Source: Chionis minor (lineage: Eukaryota > Chordata > Aves > Charadriiformes > Chionididae). From it: a DNA stretch of 64,000 nt. The DNA lies in NCBI GenBank assembly GCA_013398295.1, contig VZSF01000025.1, positions 482,555 to 546,554 of the forward strand, in the 5' to 3' direction. Each line of letters opens with the position of its first letter. The stretch's first letter is position 1. This document shows positions 13,301 to 26,424 of this stretch, piece after piece. Position numbers and translations under genes: made by a program. The notes beneath the pieces were generated by a model, which did no database searches, was not told the DNA's origin, and saw only the letters and a program-made list of their open reading frames with translations.

Positions 13301-16300
13301 AATTTATTGTTCTGTTAGTAATGTTGCTTTCTCTGGAAAAACCACCGAAGGCAGTTTGTGAATTGTTGTGGGAGATTTTTACTTTTGGAATAGGAACAAA
13401 ATATGGCAAAGATCAGTAATGCTTACCTATTTAACTTGTGTGTACATATATGGCTTCCTTCATGACCCTGTGCTTTTGAAGCAGACTAATGAACTGATGT
13501 TTTGGATGGGATAGGCAAATTATATGCATATTTTTTAAATACTTAGAACTGGGAAGATGTATCAGAAGAAATACTTGCCTAGTTGTTTTTATCCTCCTTG
13601 CTTAAACATCCTCTGCTGATGTTAAGACAAGAAACTGGTCTGATAGATTGGTGCAGGCAGCATTTCACGGGTTTTCCATAATTGTGTCTCAAAATATCTT
13701 GGCATTCAGAAGCTTGGCTTGATAAGGAAAAGGAAAGAGTATTTCTGGTATATTATGATCATACAAATAATAGCTTTGGTTAGCATCCAAATTATTTCAA
13801 TGTAATAGTGCCAAAGAACATTGGATATGTCTTGAGCATATTTTATTCCAGCACTAAGGGTAGAAATGGCTGTGACAGTTATTTTTGCAAAGTTGATACA
13901 CAAAGAGTTCTCAACAAAGATCCCCTGTATCGTGCTGAGCCAAGCTCTGTGTGCACTGTACAAAGCTGACAGCCTAATCAGAGGAGCTGGACTGGTATGT
14001 TCCCTTGCTATCCTTGAAATGTTATTCTGAGAAGGACATGTGAAGTAGTCTTTGACGGAGTCAACAGTTGACCATTTTTGGCTTGCTGGGAAGAAATTTC
14101 CCTTTGCAGGTGGTAGACTGTATAGCTGTATATTGGAGAACTTTGTCTGCAAAAGCGGTAGGTGTTCTGTTGATTACAGTTGTGACAGGGTAGAAAATTA
14201 GCTAGTGCTTGAGGAGGGCATGCAGCAACTTAATCTATCCTGTCTTTTTTCTGCGTTGTCTGTGCCATCAAATACTGCCTTTGGTGTAAAAGCGTGAGTC
14301 TCATATGGACCTTGGTTTCGAGCCAGTAGCAGAGATTTTTAGGATGCTATATGAGAATAAATTTCGAATAAGGCTTTGTTCTACCAAGCAGTACCACATT
14401 TTCTTTATCTGATCTTGTTTTCCATTGAGCCAATAGAGTGCTATTTTGGCTCTATTGATGTTGAATCCAGAAGTGGTGGATGTTTTAATCTGGTGCTGCA
14501 CAAGGGAAATGGAGCTTCTCGTAGAATTTTTGTCTAAACTGAAGAGCTACTGCACTTGTGCTTACAGAGTATGTACAGGTCCATCTCCAGTCTCCACCCT
14601 CAATCAAGTAAAGGCTATGTATTTCCTTTGTCTTCCTGGCAAGTGATTTGCAAGTAAGTGGTTTTCCAAAAAAAAACCCAGAATATCCTTTTTGCTGTTG
14701 ACAATGTCTGCTTTCTGCCTGGCCTGTATTTGAAGGGCTGAAATCTTTCAGGAGAACTTGAAATCTCAGAGGAGTATAAAATCTGATCATAAATCTTAAC
14801 CCATTTATCAGTATTGTAGATGTTGAATGGTTTATACTGTCAGACTTCTGATCCTTCAGTTGTACTTTTTGTTTGGAGTTGGGTGCAGAACTTATGGCAG
14901 CAACCCACCGAACTGTGTATTTCCCCGGGCACTTGCTGTGCTGTTGGAATGGGTCAATGCACCTCTCCAACAGTTGGTGGCTTTGCCTCCTGCTGTTTGG
15001 CATGGGGGTTTTCTGTAGTACTGAAAAATGAGTTTCACATCTGAAATCAGTTTTCAGGATCTCAAATCTTACTCCAGTGCCAGCTGGCTATTTGCTTGAA
15101 GTTATTCATGAGACAGGGCAAGGGCAGGTTTAAAACCCAAATGACAAGGTTGTAACTCCTCAAAACCTGTATGAAGATGTTTGCACGGACAGTGGCTTAG
15201 TCAGACAAGACACCACAGTTACGCACGTGAGGGGATTGAAATACATTTTTGTTTAGTTGGCAAACTGCCTTCAGGCATTTATGTTTTAAGTACCATGAAA
15301 CAGTTTGATTTATGTATTCATATTCTTTGTCTATTTCAGAGTTTGTTGGGGTTTTTTTTCCCCTCTTAAACTTTAGAGTCAATTGTCAGTCTGACTCCTA
15401 ATACATAATTATAGTTATCTTTCACCAGGCATAGCACACTGTGATGGGTTATCATCAGTATATTTCGTAGTGACTTTTTTCCACTGCCCCCCTTTTTTCT
15501 TTTTCCTTCTTCACAATTTCTGTATCTTGTTTGCTGCATATTGCTTAGCAATTTGAAGTGTTGATTTTACCATTCTAGATAGGACTGTGTAAATGCATCC
15601 TTAATACCTTGGTCATGTCAGGTGCTTGGGAGTAGTCTCTGTCTATCCTCTGAGGCTGGCTGATGAGGACTGGATGCCTGCTGTTCTATGGACATATCAC
15701 AAACCTAATTGTAAATTAGCCTAAAAAGGGGAAATTGACTGAAGCATATCTAGGTCTGTTTGATTTGTTCTGTTAGGATAATCAATCATGACTGACGACG
15801 GAGGGTGGGTAGACACACGGTGGGGGACGGGGACAGACGAGACGATGAGTACAAGGTCTGTTTTCCAGAACAGAAGGTGGAATAGTAATTTATTATCTGA
15901 CATTCTTTGAAAACAGATGGAAAATACTATGCTTATAAATATGCAAGGGAAAGAATTTTGGAAGCAGGCTTTGCATATGTCCTTCCCCCTTCTTTTTTTG
16001 CATGCTTAGAAAAACAGAACAGTTAAGTCCTTCCTTGTTATTGGAAGCGAACTTGCACGGTGTTGAGCTGAGTCCTGCTGTTGAGATGGATAGCATGTAT
16101 AAAAAGTCCCCAAACAATCTAATTTGAATGTGATAAATAGAATGGAAAAGTGTGAATAAAATAAGAATGGCCAAGAAATGCAGTGAGTTACGTGTGTTGT
16201 GCGTAATTCTCATAGTACAATTTGCATGTTTTTTAATGTGACAGAGGGCAGTAGCAAGGAACTCTGCACTGGAGATAAGTATCTTGTGAAGAAAGAGGAA

Positions 16301-18990
16301 TTTATAAAGGCTAAAAATTTCTACTATTTAAAAATGAAGAGCTGAATAAATGGCACATGAGTCAGTAGGTAATGTATGTGTGCCCATTTACAGTAATGAC
16401 ACATTTGTGTACTGTACTGTGGTTTGCTTTTACTTGTTTGTAGCTTTTTTCAAGGTGGCTATTGTTTAGACTTGATTCTTGTGTTACTTCCATCATTATA
16501 TTTTACTTCTATGACAACATGAAAGTTTACTGCTTTGTTTCTTTTTTTTTTTCCTGATGCTGGGTTTAACATCATTGCTGTAACAGTATGGTCTGCTATA
16601 GATGGAGCATAGATAAGAGTATTTGTGCACTATGAATTTGTTTCTTGTGCCAGGTAACTATCTTCTGGCTGTCTGCTTTATTGTCTTCAGACTGTGATCA
16701 GACATTACAGATGTTCCTAAAGGCCACAAAATATACAGATTGTTTGGAAACAGCAGTATTTGTGATTAAAGTTAGTTACTCTGCCTGTGTCAGCTAGTGG
16801 CTTTTTCTGCTGCAGAATCAGGGAAGAGCGGTAAAAGCTTTCAGGAGGCAATTTGAAGTGTGGAATCATATGGATGGTTACTTAACGTAAATACTCTGAA
16901 TACTCTGTGAGGACACCTGTCCTATTCCACTGTTTGGGAAGTCTTTGGACCTTTGGCTCATAGTTCAAGCTGCTGTGTTAGGTGAAGTGAATGCTTTCTT
17001 AAATGTAGAACTTGGCAGAGCTGTCCATTGGAGCACCTCGAGAGGCGAAATAACTGCTCAGGAGACCATGTAGTTATGGAGGAGAGAGTACCAAGAATCA
17101 AGATTTTCCTGACTCCTGGACATGTGGAATTGCATCAGAAATGTGTTTGAGATTTCAATTTACAGCTCTGGAGGCAACTCAGGTTGATGTTTCTTTGGTT
17201 TTGATTTTTCCTTCTAATTAAAAAAACCCCCATACCGTGAATGTTAACAATAGATGAAGTAGAAAAGTCATGTCTTCATGCATTTACAATGCATTTCTAT
17301 TTTAATGGAAGGCTTCAGTATTAACTTCTACTCTTTCATTCTTGTTAATAGTATATTTTCATCATTGGAGTGTTAATTTTAACCTCTGAAGCTCTGACTT
17401 GTTCTTTCCATTTTCTGTCATGAGGGTCACATTTCCTTTTTTCTTCTTTCCTGTATTTCTTCCTCTCTTGCATGAAAAAAGCAGAAGGAGGGAAAGGTGA
17501 CAATGCAGTTATTTCCAATTCAAAAGCTAAGCAGGTCCTACATGAGCCTTGTCTAATTCATTATAAATTGCTGCTTTAGAATTAGAAAATTGTGTTATAA
17601 ATCGTGATGTCATTTGCAATTAATCAAATTCATGCATAAGCTCAGATGTTTGCCCAATATGAACAGCTGCATCATGTGCTTTGATGTCTTGGAGAGACAG
17701 CAGGATCACTGTTCTAACTTTAAACTGCTTTTCCTTGCTGTTTTCTTTGTTTAGTGATAAGTTTATGGTATTGCATAAGACACAAGGGAGAACACAGTAT
17801 AAATCTTTGGTAGGAAATTGCTTAGAATTTCTTTAAACTGCAGTACTATGTCAGAATTTCAGCAGAGATACATTTTAAAAGCAGCAGATTTTTGATGCTA
17901 ACAAATAAATGAGAATGAAGGAGAAAATTGTCTTTTTTGAAGAGGGGAAAAAATCCACCTTAATACAGAGTGAAGTGTACTTAAGAGGGGGAAAACTTCT
18001 AGTATAGGTGGAGAGAGCTCAGAGCTGGGTTTCAGGAAAAGTTCTAATCAGAGTGACATTACTTGAGCATAGATAAAATTTGGCTGTTTCTGTCTGGTGT
18101 TTCAGAGAATATACACATGCTTTCCTGTGGTATCTTATGAAGTGGACAGGCCAGAATGCATAGAGAGAACTAGGTAATTCACTCCTGATTTGTGCATAGG
18201 AAGGGCGTGTCTCTATGCAGAAAACTGTTATTTCTTGCACTTAAAGTTAGGTGCTTTAAAAAACGGCAAGACGTCCAGAGATAATAGATCTATCAGTTAA
18301 TTAAATGTTTATAAGAAGGGGGAAACAATTGCATCTGGGAGGGGTAGGGAGGAGATAACAAGCACCGTTGCAGTGGGTTTGGGTTAAGGTTTGGAGTTGG
18401 TGTACAACAACAGTAGAAGATTTTTCTTTTTCCTTTCTCGTGAAACGGTCCCCTTACTTGTCTAATAAGTCCAAAAATTGTGGTAGATCTGTGCTGAAAG
18501 CTGGACTCAGTAATGAGAGAATGAGAAGTTTTTGTTACTTATGAGTGCCTAAAAGAGCAGAGTTTGAATAAAATCAAGATACCTCTGTCATGCTGGGGCG
18601 TATGGATAGGCAGCGTAATCAAAAGTAACAGTGGCTGTCATCTTTCAGAAACAGTGACTTGAGGTGTGAAGTCCTGATTCACATCCCTTAAATGGTTGCA
18701 AAGACAACATTTATCCTATATTTAAAAACAGTAGTGGAATATCTATATGCTATTTGAGGATTGCTTTTATTCTATTGTGTTTTTATGTTCCCCATACTGG
18801 CAGTACGAGCGAGTGATTCTGGTCGTGGTCTTCAGATGCTGCAGTTAGTAAAATAGACTGCTTGAATTCTCAAAAAGGATGTAAACATGGAATGTAAAAC
18901 ATGAATAGCAAGAAGAAACTTCAGAAGGCAACTATCGACCACTGTGTGATTATCTTCTTATATGGAGATTTGTATTCCCCAAAAGCACAG
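13301..18990. other. AT-rich non-coding stretch with long minus-strand open frames
   Basis: No gene is recognised. The two longest open frames of the window lie here on the minus strand: 14485-15003 (172 codons) and 13706-14152 (148 codons), with a 66-codon frame between them at 14301-14501. None shows a domain, signal peptide or repeat I can name, and the strand is A/C-rich, which lowers stop density. A CpG- and G-rich patch lies at 15796-15844. A T run is present near 16541. Confidence 0.5.
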
Positions 18991-19811
18991 TAGAATAGAA
19001 TAGTTCAGTTGGGAGGGACCTACAACAATCACCTACTCCAACTGCCTGACCACCTCAGGGCTGACCAAGGTTGAAGCATGTTACTGAGGGCACTGTCCAA
19101 ACACCTCCTAAGCACTGACAGGCCTGGGGCATCCACCACCTCTCGGAAGCCTGTTTGAATGTTTCACCACCCTCTCGGTAAAGCAATGCTTCTGAACGTC
19201 CAGTTCACACCTCCCCAGCACAGCTTTGAACTATTCCCGCACATCCTGTCCCTGGATCCCAGGGAGAAGAGCTCACCACCTCCCTTTCCACATCCCCTGC
19301 TCAGCAAGCTGCAGAGAGCCAGGAGGGCACCCTTCCGCCTCCTTTGCTCCAAGCCAGACCAACCCAAAGCCCTCAGCTACTCCTCATTCTTCTACATGGA
19401 CCTTTCTTCCAGCCCTTGCACCAGCTTTGTTGCCCTCCTCTGGACGCATCCAAGGACCTTCACATCCTTCTTAAATGGTGGGACCCAGAACTTCCCACAG
19501 TATTAAAGGTGAGACTGCACCAATGCTAAAACAGCAGGATAATCACCACCGTGCTGTGTTTGATGCACCCCAGCATGCGGTTTGTCCTCTTGGCTGCCAG
19601 GACACACTGGCTCACACTGAGCCTGCTGCCAACCAGCATCCCAGATCCCTTTCTGCTGGGCTGCTCTCCAGCCACTCCTCTCCCAGTTTAGACTTGTGCC
19701 CGACATTACTCTGTCCCAGATGCAGAATCCGACATTTGTTCTTGTTACGTTTCATGCCACTGATGAGTGCACAATGCTCCAGTCTGTCTAGATCCTGCTG
19801 CAAGGCATCTC
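18991..19811 (-). mobile_element. CR1 LINE fragment, antisense, 3' end with RT C-terminal coding part
   Basis: About 820 bases match a CR1 3' end read on the minus strand. The left end (TAGAATAGAATAGTTCAGTT) is the CR1 3' terminus in antisense. The right part encodes, on the minus strand at 19612-19803, a C-terminal reverse-transcriptase fragment with the conserved words LDRLE, CRILHLG and the downstream ERDLG. The rest is frameshifted. The copy is 5'-truncated near 19811, as CR1 copies usually are. Divergence looks moderate and it cannot be active. It is GC-richer than its surroundings, which explains the open frames on the + strand at 19159-19870. Confidence 0.95.
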
Positions 19812-22015
19812 TGTTTTATATTCAGGGATTTCTGTATGGGATTGGGCAGTTGTATCTGACTATTTATTAGGTTTCAAGGAAGCTTAAAGATGCATTCTCT
19901 TTTATATTTTCAGCGTTAATAATTCTTTTCAGAATCATAGTGAGTCATGTTCTCATAGAGTTTTTGTTGTGGTTAACTACATGATAGAACTGACTAAATC
20001 CATGCTTTCGTGCATATATGAGATACCACATTTCTCATACCATCTGTTACCAAACTTTACGAGTATGTTTTTGCCAGTTTGCAGCAATTTTAGGAAGAGT
20101 AGGGAAAATAGAGCAGGTGATTAAAAGTAAAACTCAAGTGGGGCTTCAGTGATGCCAAGTATTGTATGCACTTCTTATTAGTGTAATGGTCAGAGAAGGC
20201 CAAGGATCCAGTTTGAGTTTTTAATATGTTCAGCAGCCTCTCACAGAAGAGGATTTTACTCAGAAATTATTCTGACAAAAACTGCAGATCACTCACTGTA
20301 TTTACCCTGTTGTTAGCAATTTTTATTATTTTAAATTGTGTATTGCTGTAATTGCAGCTCATTATCTCTTTTCTGTTGAAGTAAAGGATTAGGATCTCCC
20401 GGGAGATACTGGCTGATAACAAAATCACCTTGCATGTTAGTTCTGATTCAGAAACAGGCCTCCTGAGTGCAATTTTTAATGAGCTTACACAGTAGAAAGA
20501 TACATTGTTCTTTACACAAACAATTGCTAGCTTGTACTGGTTTGGAGCTCTCTGACTGGACAGAATTTTTTGCTTGCTGTGGTAATTGTCATTTGGTTTT
20601 GGCTTTTTCTTCAATAGATACAAAAGGAAAAAAGTCATTAAAATACACTTTTAATTATTTGTATATTAGTGGTATAAAGTTTCCACTTAATTGTTGGATA
20701 CAGACAACATTTGAAACAGACTTTTGAGGAAGTACAATCGAAACAAGAGTAAACAAGCCTTAGTGTTTTTCTCACAAGAGAAGAAAATGCTTCTCAGCAA
20801 AACTCAAATACCCTGTCATTTATGAGTCAGTACTCATTTTAGGAACAAGTTTGATTGGACATGAAGTACGTACATATTACTCCAGAGTTTAAATTATCTG
20901 TGGTTACTGTGGATATATTTAACTGTACGGCTGCATTGCATGTTACAGTGCATGATGGAAGGCAGAAGTGTGTAAAATGTTTACTATCTACCAGGGTTCC
21001 TCTTGTAAGTGTAGTTCTTGCATTCTTCTCCACACACTGAAAGAGAGGTAAAGGCTGGTCATGCTTTGTTTTGAATACAAACATGCAGTCCTTTTAAAAA
21101 GGATGTTTATTTACTGAAGAAATGCAGTCAGGAGTTGAATCCTCCTTTCCTATAAATATCAATGGCACAATGCTGTCCAGTGTCTTACGAAGCAGTTCTG
21201 TAGGCAGGGCTTTATTTAGAGGGCTGCTTGCCCTCACCTGTGGTTTGCCTTCACTGGTATAAGTTCTAGAAGGCACCTAGTCTCAGGTGAGTGGTGGATG
21301 ACTTTTGGTGTAGCTCCATTAAGCGTAGTTCCTATCAGCTAAGTATCATGCCTACAGCTCTTGTTTCTGTAAAGCCAATTTTGTCCTCAGTTGTAATTGG
21401 AGACTTTTTTCTTGTTTTCAAGTACTCAATTAACAAGCTTTGATTTTTATCTTTTTTCTGCTACAGATCTTAATCAGACAAATTTTGCCTACAATTGAGA
21501 TTCTCTGACATTAGTTAGTAAACTTAGGCACCAAGTCGTTTCCCCGCCTTGTTTTATGGCAGCCAAAGTGCATATGCATTAAACACAAGGAGCTGTTAAG
21601 GCTGGGTGTTAAACTGATTTACGCTTCCATGGTTCAAGTTCATATTTCTGTCTGTTCCTCTATTGGCATCTGTCCTTGTTCCTCGGTAGTTCGAATTGGA
21701 ATGGTGTGTAAGTCTTAAGCAGGAGCAGATTGATCTCAGATAAATAGTACTGCTCACATGGGTTGCTCAGTTTTTGTTTCTTGTTTACATTTCTCATGTA
21801 TTGTTGCATAAAACAATGGCATAATGAGCAAAATCTAAATTGTTTGTCCAATTTAGCAATTGCAATATAGAGAGGCCAGAGCTTTGTCATTGGCCTATAA
21901 GTATGATCTATGTACGTATTTGTGGTTGAGATGCAGTGATAGTCACATTTTGCGTTTTACCCTTACTCCAGTGGCTGTTAAGCTGTACGTGTGAATGGCC
22001 TCTGATTTACACTGT
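19812..22015. other. AT-rich non-coding stretch
   Basis: No gene or transposon is recognised. The minus-strand frame at 20267-20638 (123 codons) lacks recognisable features. Confidence 0.55.
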
Positions 22016-22056
22016 AAATAGAATAGAATATTTTCAGTTGGAAGGCATTTCTGTGT
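22016..22056 (-). mobile_element. Short CR1 3'-end remnant, antisense
   Basis: The sequence AATAGAATAGAATATTTTCA then GTTGGAAGGCA matches the antisense 3' end of CR1, the same block that begins the larger copy at 18991. Similarity fades after about 40 bases, so it is a very short or heavily eroded copy. Confidence 0.5.
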
Positions 22057-25000
22057 AAGACTTGCCAGAAGTTTAAGACTTACAGTTTATGTCAGAACTT
22101 AAGCAGTTTTGTCCTTGGACATGAACTCCTGGTCCGTATCGTGTTGCAGTACTGTATCTAGCACATGAGCTGAGTATTGTTGGAAAGGCTTTTGTACGCA
22201 CAGGTAAATTGAGATTGCAGAAAACTTCTAGTCTTGAACTCTCCTGCACCTGGAATACTCCCTTTATGATACTTCAGTGTCTTGTTTTTGCTGTTCTTAC
22301 AGATACTGTTTTTCTCTTTAGTTTAGACAGAATGCGGAACACTTAGCTACAGAGTAGCCCCATGCGAGTGATTATGCCTGCTGGAGAGAGTGGTGGCTAG
22401 AGAGTTCAAAAACTCATGAGGTATCTTTTTAGGAATTTTGTCTCTAAAATCTGGCAAACAATTACACTCTGTTTAAAAGTGTGGGTCTGGATTTATAATG
22501 TGGTGACTATTGGGGCTTTTCAAATTCTGGTTTCAGACACACCTCCTTGGCCCCCAATGTACCCTTAAGCCTTTTGTCTTACCGTAGCCTTAATTTTTAT
22601 TTTTTTTTCGGCCCCCCCAAAAGGAGTAATACATTTAGTATAAATTATGAATGATCTCATTCACATATTTTCGAGACCTTCAGGGAAAAGCAGCTTGGAA
22701 GTTCTCTATATTCTACTTCTCACATAACAGATATGGCAGCGTTTGTCCACATACATGGGGAATAACTATTTGCAATTGTCATATCAAGCTTTAGATGTTC
22801 TGCTTCATGTAAGAAGTTATTAGCTGTGCTGAGTGTCTTTTGTAGAGTGTTTCTAATTGCCTCCAAATCCACTGGCTAATCCATTTGTTTAAAGAAAATT
22901 ATAATTCTGCATAGTATTAGAAATCTTTGTTAGTATTTCTATGTATATTGTGTGCTTCCTGTTTATTTTGGTTTTAGGTTGACTAGCCTTAAGGATGATA
23001 GTGTTTGCCATAATGTCAGTAAGCTGTTGGAATGGCATGGGTGCAAGAATTAAACCAATTCCTAAACCAGACTCCTATTGTAGTCTGGGGAAAATAGGCC
23101 TTGCTGGTAGTAATATGTTGAAGCTTAACAAACTGAGCATTATTCAAGTGCAAGAGGTGATAGGTGATAGCACTAGTCAAAGGAAAATAATGAACACTTT
23201 GTAACTGTTTAAAAAAAATTATTAAAAAAAAAAAGCTTACAGCTTCTCACTGTGGGTGGTCTCAATATGGAAGCCATGTAGTCTGTGGAATTTTATTAGC
23301 TGTCTAATAAAGGAAAGACAAAAAAGCTGTCGAGACCTCTTATTCCCCTGTAGTTTCTGTAGATGTGTCTGTGTACCTTACTGACACCATAAGAGGAATC
23401 TTTTATCTAACAGCTGTGAAGTACTCAGAAGATCGAACGTATCTTACTGCAGTGTTATTCAGTCCTAAGGTAGCTTTCCTGAGCATCTTCAGTAAGTGTA
23501 CCAAGGATCTGAAACTGAAAAGAGCTAAGCATCCTGTACAGCTTCTGTCATTATTGTGCATCAGTGGTGTTAAATAACTTACTGTGTCTGCTCTTGAAAG
23601 AATAGCTCTTCAAGATATTTTCTTACAGGTGTGAAAATACACTGCTGCCACAGTCAGTGTTGATTTAGTGTGATACAAAACAGTAATTTTGTCACATCTG
23701 AATTGCTATGTCTGACTAGATTTGTCAACCATCCAGTCCATTTTTCCTGTATCTGGCAGCAGCTGGCTCCAGGTGTCTTGTCTTGGATGACAAAAGCCTG
23801 GTTTTCCAGTAAGGGCAGTTTCTACCTACACTGGTTCTTGATGGATTTTCTGCTCTGAAAAGAAAAAAGGAAAAAAATTACAACTGGAAGCATTTTGTTA
23901 GAGGATGTCTTCAGTGTCACTGTAAAAGCATAGTTCCATTCTGCACCTTAGTGTGTTCTGGGCATTTTATTATGTGTTCTGCAATGACTGATGTTAGAAT
24001 ACTAACAATGTTGTTATGAGTATTAAATGTGTTATCTTCCTCTGTCCTTTGATATCTTTTTGATTTTGGTAGACACAGCTAATAACCTTTTTATAACATT
24101 TTCTCTATATTGTAAGTTATTCTGTATTGCTCTGTTCATCTTAACCATAAAACAGATAATCCTAGTCTTTTCAAGCTTTTGTCAGACAGAACCTTTCTAA
24201 AGCTTTAGTCATTTTCCATTCTAAACCCTGTCATTTCTTATCTGTATGTTTGACAGAAAATGTGGTCAAGAACTGCTAAGTAGCTTGATGCATATTCATT
24301 TCACTAGAGAAACAAGATAAAGAAAAACTCAACTACCCACAGAAACAAAATAAAAGCTATACCAGACAGTGGAAACTTTTGTGCAGTCACAGTTAAAGCA
24401 TACCCCAGTGTATGTTAAGAACAAGATAAAATAATGACAATATTTTACATCAGTCTTCTAATCAATGGCACACCCTCAAACAGAATACCATGTTTGGTTC
24501 TCATCAGTCTCCTCTGTCACTCCCAAAGCAACACAGGTTTTGAGGGGTTTTTTGTTACTTGCTTTTTTTTTTCCCCCCAGGTGTTTCCACTAATGTTTGA
24601 ATTAAATAATGGAATACTAAAGGAAGGTCCTTTTTTCCTAGTACACCTAAAATTTTATAAGACAAGAGGATGTGTGAGGTCCTCCATTGCTTTGAAGAGA
24701 CCTACCATCATCTTCAGGAGAGACTGATGATGTTTTGGTTGTTGGTTGTTTTTTTTGTTTGTTTGTTTTTTAATGTAAGGAGCAAATGATGAGTTGTGTC
24801 TGTTGGGCATTCTGTGTCACAAGATTGTTTAGTGCTTTTCCCAAAGAAAATAATTCTAAAACCCAGGCTTCTTAATTCAATTCCAGAGCTCTCTTGAGCC
24901 CTTGAATATTAGATTCCACTTTCAGGGACAGGTTTGATTCAGAAGAGCTGTGAATACATGTAACTTTGTTAGTCTCCTCCATTTTCACAGGGCACCTGGT

Positions 25001-26407
25001 TTCTAATAAAGCCAGTATTTTGGTGAGAAGCACTGACATCACTTAACTTCCGACCAACTAGATATTTCATATGCACGTGCTTTAAAAGGGAATTAATAGT
25101 GTTTTAGTTTGGTGCTTCTCTATGCCTTTGTGGACAGACAGTTGAAACCTGTAGGTGGATGTCATTATCTGTGTATTTGTCCACTTTTCCATAGCATATG
25201 TGACAAGGTGGAAGAAATTAAGAAGGCCATGTTGATACTAAGTCATTCCTTTAGATTAAAAGTTGTCTTAATTTCACATTATTTAATATTTGCTATTCAT
25301 ATCCTAGCAGAAGCTCTGGGTAACTGTCATTCAGACAAAGGTGTGTGCATCTGTCAACTCAGTCATTTCTCCCCCAGGATGAAGTATGTATAGAGAAGCT
25401 ATTACCATCTTTATATTTATCGCTTCACCTTCAGCTACTTCTCCAAAACTCTGTAGAGAGCTAAATATCCCTCAGACTGGAGGCCAAACCTGGAAGAGTT
25501 TGTTTTACAGTATTTGAATTTCAGTGAATTAGATGGGTCATCTGGAAAGCCACAGCAGTCCAGTAAATAACCTTCCCACTTAAAGTGGAACTTAAAGTCT
25601 ATGATGAGGATTTGTCTTGTCTAACTTGCAATTGTGGAAGCTTTACTGAAAGACGTATTTTCTTAAATGTGCACAAATGATATAAAATGAACATTAAAAC
25701 ACTGTTCAGTACAGACGCCCTTTTGCAGAGCTGACATTTCTTGTGCAAGCAAAACTATCATATGCAGCCAAAGAACAGAAAAACGGAAATAATTAGATGC
25801 CAGCAGCACAAGCTGTGTAGCCATCCATTCAGCTGTCTACCCACAAAGCACTTCCAGAAAAAGTTAGAGCCAAGACTTAGCTTGGCAGTAGTTGTTTGAT
25901 TTTTATTTTTAAATTCATTTAAATGATCATCTCCTGTAGAAAAATCTTGACTAAATTTGCTTTTTTGAAGACTTGTCAAAACTATACACACAGGATCTTT
26001 TCCATTTGATGTGAGCTGCCTAAAAACACGTGAATTTTCAACTGCAGGTAAGACTTTTGCCAGTGCCGTGATTTTCCTAACAATGTGATGATACTAGATT
26101 TTTCCATGAGTGGGAAAGCTAGTCTTCATATATCTTTATTGAAAACCAGTCCAAATGGTGTAGTTGAATGGGATGGGAAAACACAAAAATAACTGACCAA
26201 AGATGATGACTTTGCTCCAAGGGGTATAATGGGGAAGCATGTGAGGCCCTGGAGTGAGGATACCCCTTCCAGTCTTCCTGTGATTCTGGGAAGGAGCACT
26301 GCAGCATTTTGGTTTCACAGCTGGCTTCCAAGAAGATTGCAGAGGTCTCTTGTGACAATCCAGAGACTTAAATTCTTGTAACTGGAGGAACAGCTGATTT
26401 TATACTT

Positions 26408-26424
26408 CCCCCCCCCCCCCCCCC
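26408..26424. repeat. 17-base poly-C tract followed by a T-rich tract
   Basis: An uninterrupted run of 17 C on the + strand is followed by TTCTTTTTTT. Such a pure C homopolymer is uncommon in vertebrate DNA. The length may be inaccurate in any assembly, because long homopolymers are error-prone in sequencing. Confidence 0.85.

Noticed and set aside
14568..14652. Possible + strand exon between an AG and a good donor (CAA|GTAAGT)
   Set aside because: Good splice-like words occur by chance at this rate in introns, and the enclosed frame shows no protein or conservation evidence.
14485..15003. Longest open frame (172 codons, minus strand) as a real gene
   Set aside because: No domain, signal peptide or family resemblance is visible. 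The minus strand is A- and C-rich, which lowers stop frequency, so a frame of this length in 64 kb is not surprising. Kept only as a low-interest cluster finding.
19159..19870. Several + strand open frames at 19.2-19.9 kb as genes
   Set aside because: They are reverse-strand shadows of the GC-rich antisense CR1 copy at 18991-19811.
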